64,000 nt of DNA, from contig NZ_WFKL01000001.1 in assembly GCF_009208105.1 (NCBI RefSeq), positions 2,232,001 through 2,296,000 on the forward strand. The letters run 5' to 3'. Position 1 is the stretch's first letter; every line of letters begins with the position of its first letter. Source of the stretch: Rouxiella sp. S1S-2. GTDB taxonomy: Bacteria; Pseudomonadota; Gammaproteobacteria; Enterobacterales; Enterobacteriaceae. Below the pieces are notes generated by a model. The model did no database searches. It worked only from the letters and a program-made list of their open reading frames with translations, and was not told where the DNA came from. The position numbers were made by a program, and so were the translations under genes. Positions 47,882 to 56,591 of the stretch are shown in pieces.

Positions 47882-48041
47882 CAAATCCGTGATTAATCTG
47901 CTAAGAGTGGTTACTTAGTCACGTAGCTTACACAGTTCAAGATTTGCACTTTGGCTGGTTTTTTAGTAAAAAATGGCATCACTATTATACAGTTATATGC
48001 TATTTTTTCGTGATGAAAACCCCGTATTTTAAGGTGCCATC

Positions 48042-48284
48042 ATGAGCGGAATATGCAGTTGCAATGTAAGGCTAGATGATTCTCAATACTGTATTGATAG
48101 TTTTGGTAACACTTTTAAGTCATGCCCGCGATGTTCACAAATTTCAGGGCATCATGTCTTCTACACAACAGATGAATTTGGTGAGAAAGATATGGGGGAT
48201 GGGCGTGTTTTATTGCAGACTTATTGTCCATCATGCAGAAGCTACAAAAATCGTCCTCTTGTGCCAGCATTTGAGTGCAAATAA
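48042..48284 (+). CDS. Small zinc-ribbon-like protein
   Basis: An 80-residue protein with two cysteine pairs (CPRC and CPSC) spaced like a zinc ribbon. AAGGTG precedes the ATG. It lies between Q and the lysis cassette, and may be a moron. The late promoter may be upstream of it in 47882-48041, where TTGCAC-17 bases-TAAAAA at 47944-47972 is a weak candidate. Confidence 0.6.
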   Translation: MSGICSCNVRLDDSQYCIDSFGNTFKSCPRCSQISGHHVFYTTDEFGEKDMGDGRVLLQTYCPSCRSYKNRPLVPAFECK

Positions 48285-48558
48285 AACGTACATATCAAAA
48301 ATGTAACGAGCTTGTTCGACCTTCGCACTCAATTAAAACCTACATTATACAGAAAGTATTCTCCGTTCCTGGCAAGTTACTTGAATTATTAGCAGCCTAA
48401 TAAGTTTCAATTTTTCAAAGGGTCACTTCGGTGGCCCTTTTTTATGCCCAAATTTAGCGCCGAGCATTCACCCTCAAATGACCCCCGTGTCGCCTCATGC
48501 TCCGGCGCTAACCCTTTCGACTACAGCACACAGCCAACAACCGTTGGAGGTGGAGACT
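48285..48558. other. Region between zinc-ribbon gene and lysis cassette
   Basis: These 274 bases hold no convincing gene. They contain the terminator-like hairpin at 48417-48443, which in lambdoid phages is the barrier that Q overcomes. Confidence 0.45.
48417..48443 (+). terminator. tR'-like terminator upstream of the lysis genes
   Basis: AAGGGTCAC and GTGGCCCTT form a hairpin around TTCG (one imperfect position) followed by six T residues. Its place, before the holin and after Q, matches lambda tR'. Confidence 0.8.
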
Positions 48559-48864
48559 ATGAAGATGAATCAACAGTCTGGAAACATTGTCACTCAGTTC
48601 TTTGCGTGGCTGGCAACCATTGCTGCGGCACTGGGATGGACAACGCAGGACTTTGTATATTTCATTTTTGGTGCAATAGGCGTGGTTATATCATTGTTAT
48701 CTTTTGTTCTGGGGAGAATTGATGCTCGTTACAAAAAGCGTGAAGAAGCCAAGCGTACAAAAATAATTGAAGACATGGCAAATGAGGCGAGAAAGGTTCC
48801 GTTAGAAGAGCGACATAGCGCTATCAAGGTGCTTTCAGATGCTGCGGCTAAGGCTGATTCATAA
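48559..48864 (+). CDS. Phage holin
   Basis: A 101-residue protein from the ATG at 48559 (MKMNQQSGNIVTQFF), preceded by a strong GGAGG. Two membrane segments (about residues 10-28 and 32-52) and a charged C-terminal tail (RIDARYKKREEAKR) fit a class II (phage 21-like) holin or pinholin. Its stop overlaps the endolysin start. Confidence 0.8.
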   Translation: MKMNQQSGNIVTQFFAWLATIAAALGWTTQDFVYFIFGAIGVVISLLSFVLGRIDARYKKREEAKRTKIIEDMANEARKVPLEERHSAIKVLSDAAAKADS

Positions 48865-49397
48865 TGGCAAATCTGAAAACAAAACTCAGTGCAGCCATGC
48901 TGATGCTAATTGCCGCTGGCGCTTCTGCACCGGTAATGATGGACCAGTTGCAGAAAGAAAAGGAAGGCAAAAGGCTTAATGCCTACGCCGACACGGGGGG
49001 CGTCTGGACCATTTGTGGTGGTGTGACGCGTGTAAATGGTAGGTCAGTTGTAAAGGGCATGCGGTTAACGCAGGCACAATGCGATGTGATTGATAAGGCC
49101 GGGCAGTTAAGCGCTTTAGCTTGGGTTGAGCGCAATGTGCACGTACCGCTGACGGAACCGCAAAAAGTCGGTATAGCATCGTTCTGCCCGTGGAATATAG
49201 GCCCTGCTAAATGCCTTCCCTCAACGTTCTATCGAAAGTTGAATGCTGGCGACCGGCTGGGTGCCTGCGCCGAAATAAAGCGCTGGATATTTGATGGTGG
49301 TAAAGATTGCCGCATCCGTTTTAACAACTGTTATGGGCAGGTGTTGCGCCGCGACCAGGAAAGCGAACTGACATGCTGGGGGTTAGATGGCAGATAA
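48864..49397 (+). CDS. SAR endolysin (GH24 lysozyme, phage 21 R type)
   Basis: A 177-residue lysozyme with an N-terminal hydrophobic signal-arrest-release segment (about residues 8-25) in place of a cleaved signal. Catalytic residues Glu34, Asp43 and Thr49 keep the exact 9- and 6-residue spacing of T4-type lysozymes. It cuts peptidoglycan after release from the membrane, and pairs with the pinholin-type holin upstream. Confidence 0.93.
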   Translation: MANLKTKLSAAMLMLIAAGASAPVMMDQLQKEKEGKRLNAYADTGGVWTICGGVTRVNGRSVVKGMRLTQAQCDVIDKAGQLSALAWVERNVHVPLTEPQKVGIASFCPWNIGPAKCLPSTFYRKLNAGDRLGACAEIKRWIFDGGKDCRIRFNNCYGQVLRRDQESELTCWGLDGR

Positions 49398-49806
49398 AAT
49401 TTATCGCATAGCTGCCCTGGTGATGCAGGTTTGTATAGGGTTGCTGATGTGGATTGCTTTCCACTACTACGGCAAGTCCGTGGCACAAGCTGACACACTG
49501 GCCAATGCTGTGCAGCAAAAGAACGAAGCCGAATTCATCATCAAATCACAGGCGTTGAGTGTCGGCATATTCAACCAGATTGCCGGAGCAACCCTCAATG
49601 TTCAAAAGGCTAACGTATCTGCCAGTCAGGATAGGCAGGTCATTATCAAGACTGTGCTCAAAGCTGACGCCTGCGCGGTACAGCCTGTTCATGCTGCCGC
49701 TGCTGGTAGCCTGCTCGAGCACTATAACGCAATACGTAAAGGTTCCAGCAACGCCGATACCGGCAAGCCTGCTGGCACAGTGCGAGGCATCCCCGCCGCC
49801 CGATGA
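49387..49806 (+). CDS. Rz-like inner-membrane spanin
   Basis: A 139-residue protein with one N-terminal membrane helix (about residues 7-26) and an alpha-helical periplasmic part. It overlaps the endolysin end, and the Rz1-like lipoprotein is nested in another frame within it, as in lambda. Spanins disrupt the outer membrane at the end of lysis. Confidence 0.85.
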   Translation: MADKIYRIAALVMQVCIGLLMWIAFHYYGKSVAQADTLANAVQQKNEAEFIIKSQALSVGIFNQIAGATLNVQKANVSASQDRQVIIKTVLKADACAVQPVHAAAAGSLLEHYNAIRKGSSNADTGKPAGTVRGIPAAR

Positions 49807-49924
49807 CCCACTGACATACGGCGGCTCAGTGCTTTGGAATGAACTGCTGTTGACGGACCTGCAGAGCTGCAATGCCCAGATATCTGGCATCAAGCAGATT
49901 GAAAATACCAAAGGTTTCAATTAG
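49598..49924 (+). CDS. Rz1-like outer-membrane spanin lipoprotein (nested in Rz)
   Basis: An alternative frame inside and beyond Rz encodes a lipoprotein with the lipobox LLVACSS and a proline-containing mature segment (VKVPATPIPASLL). The start is uncertain; the ATG at 49598 is one candidate, and translation may begin later because the signal peptide seems to begin near KLTPARYSLFMLPLL. Nested Rz/Rz1 coding is a conserved lambdoid feature. Confidence 0.8.
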   Translation: MFKRLTYLPVRIGRSLSRLCSKLTPARYSLFMLPLLVACSSTITQYVKVPATPIPASLLAQCEASPPPDDPLTYGGSVLWNELLLTDLQSCNAQISGIKQIENTKGFN

Positions 49925-49931
49925 CAGAGCA

Positions 49932-49950
49932 TTTAATGATAACCATTCTC
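49932..49950. promoter_or_regulatory. Fur-box-like element 1
   Basis: Matches the 19-base Fur consensus GATAATGATAATCATTATC at 15 of 19 positions. Confidence 0.5.
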
Positions 49951-49994
49951 ATCTAAGGGCCAATTAAAGCTCGGAATGCCGTGATATTGCATGT

Positions 49995-50013
49995 AATGAG
50001 AATTGTTATCATT
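49995..50013. promoter_or_regulatory. Fur-box-like element 2 (palindromic)
   Basis: AATGAGAATTGTTATCATT is a near-perfect palindrome made of overlapping Fur hexamers; in two registers it matches the consensus at 14 of 19 positions. Confidence 0.5.
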
Positions 50014-50041
50014 AAAATGGGCGTTTATAGTGAATTTCCAT

Positions 50042-50060
50042 GTAAATGATAATTATTATC
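50042..50060. promoter_or_regulatory. Fur-box-like element 3
   Basis: Matches the Fur consensus at 16 of 19 positions (core AATGATAATTATTATC) and ends five bases before cosQ. Confidence 0.55.
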
Positions 50061-50064
50061 GCTT

Positions 50065-50109
50065 GGGTCCTCCCTGGGGGGGCTACGCCACGGGGCGGCG
50101 TACTCGCGG
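50065..50109. other. cos site (cosQ and cosN)
   Basis: GGGTCCT at 50065-50071 is identical to lambda cosQ. After 21 bases (23 in lambda) comes ACG then GGGCGGCGTACT at 50093-50104, followed by CGCGG; lambda has ACG, GGGCGGCGACCT, CGCGG. The 12-base cohesive end is thus predicted at 50093-50104 with ten of twelve bases equal to lambda. It lies just upstream of the terminase genes, as expected. Confidence 0.9.
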
Positions 50110-50221
50110 AAAACGGCTAGTTTTCGTTATCCAGGGTCATCATCATCATCCGCGCAGGTTATTGATTTTAAAATGGCCTGTTTTCGCAAGATGTCGAATC
50201 GTTTAAAAAGTGTTCACCATC

Positions 50222-50710
50222 ATGGACCAAGAAATCGCGTCTCTCAAACTCAACATTAACCAGCTCGCCGGGATAACGGGCGTGCACAGGCAAACGGTCG
50301 CCGTACGCCTCAAAAATGTTGAGCCAGCACCGGGCAGCAATGCAAAACTGAAGCTCTTTGCGGTGACAGATGTGTTGACCGAATTAATGATCCCCACAGT
50401 CTCGGGTGATGTGAACGACATGACACCGTCCGATCGGCTTTCTCATTGGAAAGCTGAAAACGAGCGCATCGAATTTGAGAGGACTGTCGGGCAACTTATT
50501 CCAGCCGAAGACGTCGCTCGAGAGTTTTCGATGATGGCTAAGGCCGTTGTTCAGGTACTCGAGACCTTGCCGGACATTCTGGAGCGCGATTGTGCGCTGG
50601 CGCCGGCGGCAGTAATGCGGGTGCAAAACATCATTGACGATCTGCGTGACCAAATCGCGCAAAAGGTCATTGACGCAGAACAGGAGGAGGAAACGACTGA
50701 GGAGGATTGA
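50222..50710 (+). CDS. Terminase small subunit, Nu1-like
   Basis: A 162-residue protein from the ATG at 50222 (MDQEIASLKLNINQLAGITG). The N-terminal winged helix-turn-helix (VHRQTVAVRLKN) recognises cos; the C-terminal half is helical and acidic and should bind the large subunit. The sequence type is DUF1441-like. Its stop overlaps the large-subunit start by one base. Confidence 0.85.
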   Translation: MDQEIASLKLNINQLAGITGVHRQTVAVRLKNVEPAPGSNAKLKLFAVTDVLTELMIPTVSGDVNDMTPSDRLSHWKAENERIEFERTVGQLIPAEDVAREFSMMAKAVVQVLETLPDILERDCALAPAAVMRVQNIIDDLRDQIAQKVIDAEQEEETTEED

Positions 50711-52812
50711 TGGCAAAGCGGGCGACTGCCAGGGACATCCGAAAAGATGTGGCTGGTATACTTCGAGCACCGCGCCGCATGCAGGTTGCCGATGCGGTTA
50801 GCCAGTATATGCGTGTGCCGATGGGGGCGGGAAACTCGGTCCCCTGGGATCCAAATCTGGCCCCCTACGTTATTGAGCCAATGAACTGCCTGGCATCGCG
50901 AGAGTACGATGCTGTCGTTTTCATCGGACCGTCGCGAACCGGTAAAACTATCGGTCTCATTGATGGCTGGATTGTCTATAACGTGGTCTGTGACCCTTCA
51001 GATATGTTGCTTGTCCAGATGACCGAGGAAAAAGCGCGTGAGCACAGCAAGAAGCGTCTGGATCGCACGTTCCGTAATAGCCCGGAAGTCGCCAAAAAGC
51101 TCAGCCCACGGCGCAATGATAACAACGTCTATGACCGAACCTTTCGCGCGGGTAACTATCTGAAAATCGGCTGGCCATCGATAAATATTATGTCCTCGTC
51201 TGACTATAAATGCGTAGCGCTAACTGACTATGACCGCTTCCCCGAAGATATCGACGGCGAAGGGGACGGGTTCACGCTGGGTTCGAAACGTACCACGACG
51301 TTTATGTCCGCTGGCATGACGCTGGTGGAGACCTCACCTGGCCGAGATATCAAAGACACAAAATGGAAACGCAGTTCTCCCCATGAGGCTCCGCCGACTA
51401 CCGGAGGGTTATCTTTATACAATCGAGGTGACCGCCGCCGGTGGTATTGGCCATGTCCTCATTGCGGAGAACATTTCCAGCCATCAAGGGACGTGGTTCA
51501 GGGGTATCAGGGTATTAATGACCCGGTGATCGCCAGTGAGTCGGCCTACATTGAGTGCCCGCATTGTCAGGCAAAAATCATGCCCAGCGAAAAGCGCGCA
51601 CTGAATATGAAGGGAGTCTGGCTACGTGAAGGGGAGCGAATTAATACCGCCGGGATTAAGACCGGGGTAGCGCGCCGTTCGCGCATCGCCTCGTTCTGGA
51701 TGGAAGGCCCAGCCGCCGCCTATCAAACGCTTTCTCAGTTGGTTTATAAGTTGCTGTCTGCCCAGCAGGATTACGCGATGAACGGCAGCGAGGAAACGTT
51801 GAAGGCGGTCACCAACACTGACTGGGGTCTTCCGTATTTTCCTCAATCCAGCCTGGAACAGCGTAAATCAGAAACACTGATGGCTCGTTCAGAGCCGGTG
51901 ACTAAGCGCCGTGTACCCGAGGGCGTGCGTTTCCTTGTTGCCACGGTTGACGTTCAGGGGGGTAAAAATCGGCGCTTCGTTGTTCAGGTGGTCGGGTATG
52001 GCGCCCAAGGCGAGCGCTGGATTGTTGACCGCTACAACATACGTCAATCGATGCGGTTCGGCCCTAACGGAGAGAGCCTGCCCATTGACCCTGCGGGATA
52101 TCTGGAGGACTGGGATCTGCTCAGAACGGATGTTCTCGACAAAGTCTGGCCAATGGACAGCAACCCCAATGTCGGTATACCTGTTCTGGCGATGGCGGTT
52201 GACTCCGGCGGCGAGGATGGGGTCACGGGTAACGCCTACGATTTTTGGCGCAGATGCCGCCGAGACAGTGTTCACAAACGCGTGTACCTGTTTAAGGGAG
52301 ACAGCACGACGCGCAGTAAATTGATAACTAAAACCCTGCCAGATAACACCGACAGGCCGAACCGTCGCGCCGAGGCGCGAGGCGATGTGCCTTTATATCT
52401 TTTGCAAACCAATGCACTCAAAGACCGGATCAGTAACGCGCTCGAACGCGAAACGCTGGGCGCTAACTATGTGCATTTCCCAGACTGGCTGGGAGAGTGG
52501 TTCTATGACGAATTGACCTACGAAGAACGTGACACGGACGGTAAGTGGCATAAGCCGGGGAAAGGGGCTAACGAGGCGTTTGACCTGATGGTGTATGCCC
52601 ACGCATTGGTTATCTTGCGCGGCTATGAGCGGATCAACTGGGATAAACCGCCGCCCTGGGCGCAGCCGGTTGAAGTGTTACCTCAAGTTGCCGCAGTAGA
52701 AAAGCCCGCCGTTATCCCCCAGACCAAAGTACCTAAACCCAAAAAACAGAAGGCCCCTAAAGAGGATAAACCCTCCGCATGGGCAACATCACCAACAGGA
52801 GGCTGGGTATGA
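50710..52812 (+). CDS. Terminase large subunit, lambda gpA-type
   Basis: A 700-residue DNA-packaging ATPase and nuclease. Walker A is GPSRTGKT at residues 73-80. A CPHCGEHF / CPHCQAK zinc-binding pair lies at about residues 255-285, as in gpA. The nuclease domain has conserved aspartates in ATVDVQGGKNRR and VDSGGEDG. It cuts cosN and translocates DNA. It overlaps gpW by four bases. Confidence 0.95.
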   Translation: MAKRATARDIRKDVAGILRAPRRMQVADAVSQYMRVPMGAGNSVPWDPNLAPYVIEPMNCLASREYDAVVFIGPSRTGKTIGLIDGWIVYNVVCDPSDMLLVQMTEEKAREHSKKRLDRTFRNSPEVAKKLSPRRNDNNVYDRTFRAGNYLKIGWPSINIMSSSDYKCVALTDYDRFPEDIDGEGDGFTLGSKRTTTFMSAGMTLVETSPGRDIKDTKWKRSSPHEAPPTTGGLSLYNRGDRRRWYWPCPHCGEHFQPSRDVVQGYQGINDPVIASESAYIECPHCQAKIMPSEKRALNMKGVWLREGERINTAGIKTGVARRSRIASFWMEGPAAAYQTLSQLVYKLLSAQQDYAMNGSEETLKAVTNTDWGLPYFPQSSLEQRKSETLMARSEPVTKRRVPEGVRFLVATVDVQGGKNRRFVVQVVGYGAQGERWIVDRYNIRQSMRFGPNGESLPIDPAGYLEDWDLLRTDVLDKVWPMDSNPNVGIPVLAMAVDSGGEDGVTGNAYDFWRRCRRDSVHKRVYLFKGDSTTRSKLITKTLPDNTDRPNRRAEARGDVPLYLLQTNALKDRISNALERETLGANYVHFPDWLGEWFYDELTYEERDTDGKWHKPGKGANEAFDLMVYAHALVILRGYERINWDKPPPWAQPVEVLPQVAAVEKPAVIPQTKVPKPKKQKAPKEDKPSAWATSPTGGWV

Positions 52813-53027
52813 ATCAGGCCGACATTGAAGACATGATCCAGCAGTACCTGAATGCTGAGAAAGCTGTGTTGCAAGGGAAGTCGATCACCTTTAACGGGCA
52901 GTCGATGACGATGGAAAACCTCAGTGAGATACGCAGCGGCCGTGAAAGCTGGGAGCGGCGCCTGAGTGCGTTTATGTCTGCCAGGCGTCGCCGGCCGCAA
53001 TACAAGCTGGCGAGGTTTCCACGATGA
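52809..53027 (+). CDS. Head-tail joining protein gpW-like
   Basis: A 72-residue protein starting MNQADIEDMIQQYLNAEKAV at 52809, fully typical of gpW: short, helical, and ending with an Arg-rich stretch. gpW is needed to stabilise filled heads before tail attachment. It overlaps both neighbours (ATGA). Confidence 0.88.
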   Translation: MNQADIEDMIQQYLNAEKAVLQGKSITFNGQSMTMENLSEIRSGRESWERRLSAFMSARRRRPQYKLARFPR

Positions 53028-54505
53028 GTCTTCTAGATGATGCAATAGGTCTGTTCTCGCCGAAGTGGAAGGCAGCACGTTTGCAATCTCAGTTGAAAAT
53101 CCATGCGTACGAAGCGGCCATGCCGACGCGTACGCATCGGGCCAAGCGGGAAAATCGCAACGCCAATCAGATGAATCAGTTCGGCGGGCGTTCTTTACGC
53201 GAGCAGGCACGGTGGCTCGACAGCAATCATGATTTAGTGATTGGCCTGCTGGATAAACTGGAGGAGCGCGTTGTGGGCTCTCGGGGGATTGTTGTCGATC
53301 CGCAGCCCCTCCTTAAAACTGGACTGATGGCGGATGACCTCTCCAAGCAGATCAGAGCCGCATGGGCTGAATGGTCCGTTTCACCGGAGGTCACCGGACA
53401 ATTTACCCGCCCTGTGCTCGAGCGCCTCATGGCACGGACCTGGCTACGAGATGGCGAGGTGTTCGGGCAGGTTGTCTCCGGCAATGCACAGGGGTTAACC
53501 CCCTCGGCAAAAATACCTTTCTGGATCGAAGCCCTTGAACCCGATTATGTCCCGCTTGAAGCGAATGACACGGGGAAAGGGCTTTGTCAGGGCGTTTACC
53601 TGAATGACTGGGGTTGCCCGACCAAATACATGGTTTATAAAAACCTCGTTACGTCGGGAATTGCACTGGGGAATACCAAAGACATCTCGGCCGATAACAT
53701 GCTGCATCTCAAGTTCACGCGCCGCCTGCATCAGGTTCGCGGTAACAGTTTGCTTTCAGGGATCCTGATCCGCTTGAGTGCGCTCAAGGAATATGAGGAT
53801 TCGGAGTTAACCGCAGCGCGTATCGCCGCCGCCTTGGGCATGTACATCAAGAAAGGGGACGGTCAGTCTTATGACGAAACCAAGGAGGACGACAGGGAGG
53901 TCAATATAGAGCCTGGCATGCTCTATGACGATTTATTGCCGGGTGAAGACATCGGGATGATCAAATCTGACCGACCCAACCCTAACCTTGAGACGTTTCG
54001 AAACGGCCAGCTTCGCGCCGTAGCCGCGGGTAGTCGGGGCAGTTTTTCCAGTATTTCCCGCAACTATAACGGAACCTACAGCGCTCAACGACAGGAGCTA
54101 GTGGAGTCGTTTGAAGGCTACAGCATCCTGCAGGATGCGTTTATCGCCGCCGTCACCCGCCCGATGTATCGCAGTTGGCTGAAAATGGCGATCAGTGCCG
54201 GAGTGATTACGGTCCCGGTTGATGTTGACAGGAGTACGCTTTTCAATGCCGTGTACAGCGGCCCTGTTATGCCGTGGATTGACCCGCTAAAAGAGGCTAA
54301 CTCATGGCGCGTGCTACTGCGCGGCGGTGCAGCGACAGAAGGGGACTGGATCCGCGCACGCGGTGCGAATCCGGGGGATGTTAAACGTCGCCGTAAGGCG
54401 GAAGTTGATGAAAACAGAAAGCTGGATTTGGTGTTCGACACGGACCCGGCAAATGATAAAGGGGCAGCCAGTGCGCAAGAGCAACAGCAAGACAAAAAAG
54501 GGTAA
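53024..54505 (+). CDS. Portal protein, lambda gpB family
   Basis: A 493-residue portal subunit of the lambda family (SLREQARWLDSNHDLVIGLL, HLKFTRRLHQVRGNSLLSG). Twelve copies form the DNA channel at one head vertex. The C-terminus is Lys/Gln-rich. Its stop lies eight bases before the protease-capsid start. Confidence 0.94.
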   Translation: MSLLDDAIGLFSPKWKAARLQSQLKIHAYEAAMPTRTHRAKRENRNANQMNQFGGRSLREQARWLDSNHDLVIGLLDKLEERVVGSRGIVVDPQPLLKTGLMADDLSKQIRAAWAEWSVSPEVTGQFTRPVLERLMARTWLRDGEVFGQVVSGNAQGLTPSAKIPFWIEALEPDYVPLEANDTGKGLCQGVYLNDWGCPTKYMVYKNLVTSGIALGNTKDISADNMLHLKFTRRLHQVRGNSLLSGILIRLSALKEYEDSELTAARIAAALGMYIKKGDGQSYDETKEDDREVNIEPGMLYDDLLPGEDIGMIKSDRPNPNLETFRNGQLRAVAAGSRGSFSSISRNYNGTYSAQRQELVESFEGYSILQDAFIAAVTRPMYRSWLKMAISAGVITVPVDVDRSTLFNAVYSGPVMPWIDPLKEANSWRVLLRGGAATEGDWIRARGANPGDVKRRRKAEVDENRKLDLVFDTDPANDKGAASAQEQQQDKKG

Positions 54506-54512
54506 TCAGTTT

Positions 54513-56501
54513 ATGGCGCCGCATGCCTCAGCCGCGGACAAGAGCTGGTTCCGAATGAAAGTCAGCGGCGAGAAGTCCGCGGACATTTTTATCTACGACG
54601 AGATTGGCTACTGGGGTGTCACGGCCAAAATATTTGCCAACAGCTTAAAAGCGCTCGGGGATTTGGATCATATCAACCTGCATATTCACTCTCCGGGTGG
54701 GGATGTGTTCGACGGTATTGCTATCTATAACCTGCTAAATAGCCATTCGGCGTCAAAAACGGTGTATATCGACGGTCTGGCGGCCTCTATGGCCTCAGTT
54801 ATCGCGATGGTAGGCAATCCCATCATCATGCCTGAGAACGCCATGATGATGATCCACAAGCCCTGGGGCATTACTGGCGGTGACGCCAACGATATGCGCG
54901 ACTATGCCGACCTTTTGGATAAGGTCGAGGACGTGCTTATCCCGTCTTACGCCAAAAAAACGGGCAAAAGCACCGAAGAACTGGCCGCCATGCTGGGGGA
55001 AGAGACTTGGATGACGGCACAGGAGTGTCTGGAACACGGCTTTGCTGACGAAATATCTACCGCGGTTCAGGCAATGGCCCGCATAAATTCAAAACGTATC
55101 GAGGAATTCGACGCTATGCCAAACTCACTGAAAAACATGATCACTAAACCGAAGGCCACTGTTCAGCAGCCTGCCCCTGCACCGACGCCACAGCCAGCAC
55201 CGCAGCCGTCCAATCTGGACGAAGCGACTATTCGTAATCAGGTATTGGCCGCGCAAAAACAGCGCGTCACTGGCATCAAAGATCTGTTTGCGATGTTTGG
55301 CGGGCGCCATCAGGAACTGCAGGCTGAATGCGTCGAAGATATCGATTGCACAGTCGAGCAGGCCAAGGACAAGCTTCTGACGATGCTGGGCAAAGACACT
55401 ACGCCGTCCAATAAAAACGGAAATGTGCACATCCATGCAGGAAATGGCAACTTCACCGGCGACGGTATTCGTCAGGCGCTGATGTCCCGCGCGGGCTATG
55501 AAGACCGCCAGAGCGATAACGTTTATAACGGCATGACGTTGCGTGAGTGGGCCCGAATGTCCCTTACCGAGCGCGGTGTGGGTGTAGCCGCCTATAACCC
55601 GATGCAAATGATTGGCATGGCCATGACGCACAGCACGTCGGATTTTGGAAATATTCTTCTCGATGTCGCGAATAAGTCTCTGCTGCAGGGGTGGGAAGAT
55701 GCGGGTGAAACGTTCGAAGACTGGACCAAAAAAGGGCAACTTAGCGACTTTAAAACGGCTCACCGCGTAGGTGCTGGTGGCTTCCCGGCGCTGCGTAAGG
55801 TGCGCGAGGGCGCAGAATACAAATATGTCACCACGTCTGACCGCGGCGAGCAGATTGCGCTGGCCACCTACGGTGAAATCTTCTCAATCACGCGACAGGC
55901 CATCATCAATGATGACCTAAACCAGATGACGGATGTGCCGCTCAAGATGGGCCGTGCGGCTAAAGGAACCATTGGCGATCTGGTGTATGCCGTATTGACC
56001 ACCAACCCTAAACTGTCTGACGGCAAGGCGTTGTTTAGCACGGACCATAAGAACCTGGGAACGGGTGGAATGGATGTCACCAGTCTGGATGCAGCACGCC
56101 AGCTGATGCGCACGCAGAAAGAGTCCAGCACCGGGCGTTCATTGAACATTCGACCTGCCTTCCTGCTGGTCCCGACCGTGCTGGAAACTGCTGCCAATCA
56201 GACCATCAAGTCTGCCAGCGTTAAGGGCGCCGATGTGAATGCCGGCATCATCAACCCGATCCAGAACTTTGCGACGGTTATTGCCGAAGCGCGCCTGGAT
56301 GATAAAAGTGCGAAAGAATGGTACTTGGCCGCTGCACAAGGTATGGATACCATCGAGGTCGCTTATCTCAACGGTGTTGACCTGCCTTATATCGACCAGC
56401 AGGAAGGGTTTAACTCGGACGGGATCGCGACCAAAGTTCGCATCGATGCCGGAGTGGCACCGCTCGACTACCGCGGTTTGGTCAAATCTTCCGGCCAGTA
56501 A
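54513..56501 (+). CDS. Fused ClpP-like head maturation protease and major capsid protein
   Basis: A 662-residue single polypeptide from the ATG at 54513 (MAPHASAADK). Residues about 20-190 are a ClpP/S49-like protease: catalytic Ser92 in GLAASMASV and His115 in MMIHKPWG. Residues about 205-300 hold a Pro/Ala-rich, Gln-rich scaffold-like linker. Residues about 330-660 resemble the major head subunit (EWARMSLTERGVG, TTSDRGEQIALATYGE). In lambda these are separate C, Nu3 and E products. Self-cleavage to release the capsid is inferred. The frame extends upstream of 54513 but overlaps gpB. Confidence 0.88.
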   Translation: MAPHASAADKSWFRMKVSGEKSADIFIYDEIGYWGVTAKIFANSLKALGDLDHINLHIHSPGGDVFDGIAIYNLLNSHSASKTVYIDGLAASMASVIAMVGNPIIMPENAMMMIHKPWGITGGDANDMRDYADLLDKVEDVLIPSYAKKTGKSTEELAAMLGEETWMTAQECLEHGFADEISTAVQAMARINSKRIEEFDAMPNSLKNMITKPKATVQQPAPAPTPQPAPQPSNLDEATIRNQVLAAQKQRVTGIKDLFAMFGGRHQELQAECVEDIDCTVEQAKDKLLTMLGKDTTPSNKNGNVHIHAGNGNFTGDGIRQALMSRAGYEDRQSDNVYNGMTLREWARMSLTERGVGVAAYNPMQMIGMAMTHSTSDFGNILLDVANKSLLQGWEDAGETFEDWTKKGQLSDFKTAHRVGAGGFPALRKVREGAEYKYVTTSDRGEQIALATYGEIFSITRQAIINDDLNQMTDVPLKMGRAAKGTIGDLVYAVLTTNPKLSDGKALFSTDHKNLGTGGMDVTSLDAARQLMRTQKESSTGRSLNIRPAFLLVPTVLETAANQTIKSASVKGADVNAGIINPIQNFATVIAEARLDDKSAKEWYLAAAQGMDTIEVAYLNGVDLPYIDQQEGFNSDGIATKVRIDAGVAPLDYRGLVKSSGQ

Positions 56502-56528
56502 TCGCAACATCCCTCACGCTTTGTAAAC

Positions 56529-56547
56529 GCCCGCCAGGGCTTTTTTT
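56529..56547 (+). terminator. Weak terminator between capsid and decoration genes
   Basis: GCCC and GGGC form a four-pair G/C stem around GCCA, followed by seven T residues. A short stem, so partial attenuation is more likely than full termination. Confidence 0.35.
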
Positions 56548-56591
56548 ATACCTGAAATTCGGCCTGCGTAGGGCCGTTTGGAGAACATCTC

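Larger units (their letters stand above)
49925..50221. other. Rz1-to-terminase intergenic region with Fur-like boxes and cos
   Basis: These 297 bases have no gene. They hold three Fur-box-like elements (49932-50060), cosQ and cosN (50065-50104), and the presumed terminase-binding cosB region (about 50105-50221), which is shorter than the lambda one because the small terminase starts only 118 bases past cosN. Confidence 0.7.

Noticed and set aside
54327..54512. Upstream extension of the protease-capsid frame
   Set aside because: It lies within the portal gene, is rich in basic residues without homology, and the ATG at 54513 has a suitable AAGGG site.
55125..55763. 212-codon antisense frame in the capsid gene
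   Set aside because: It is a complementary shadow of the protease-capsid coding sequence.
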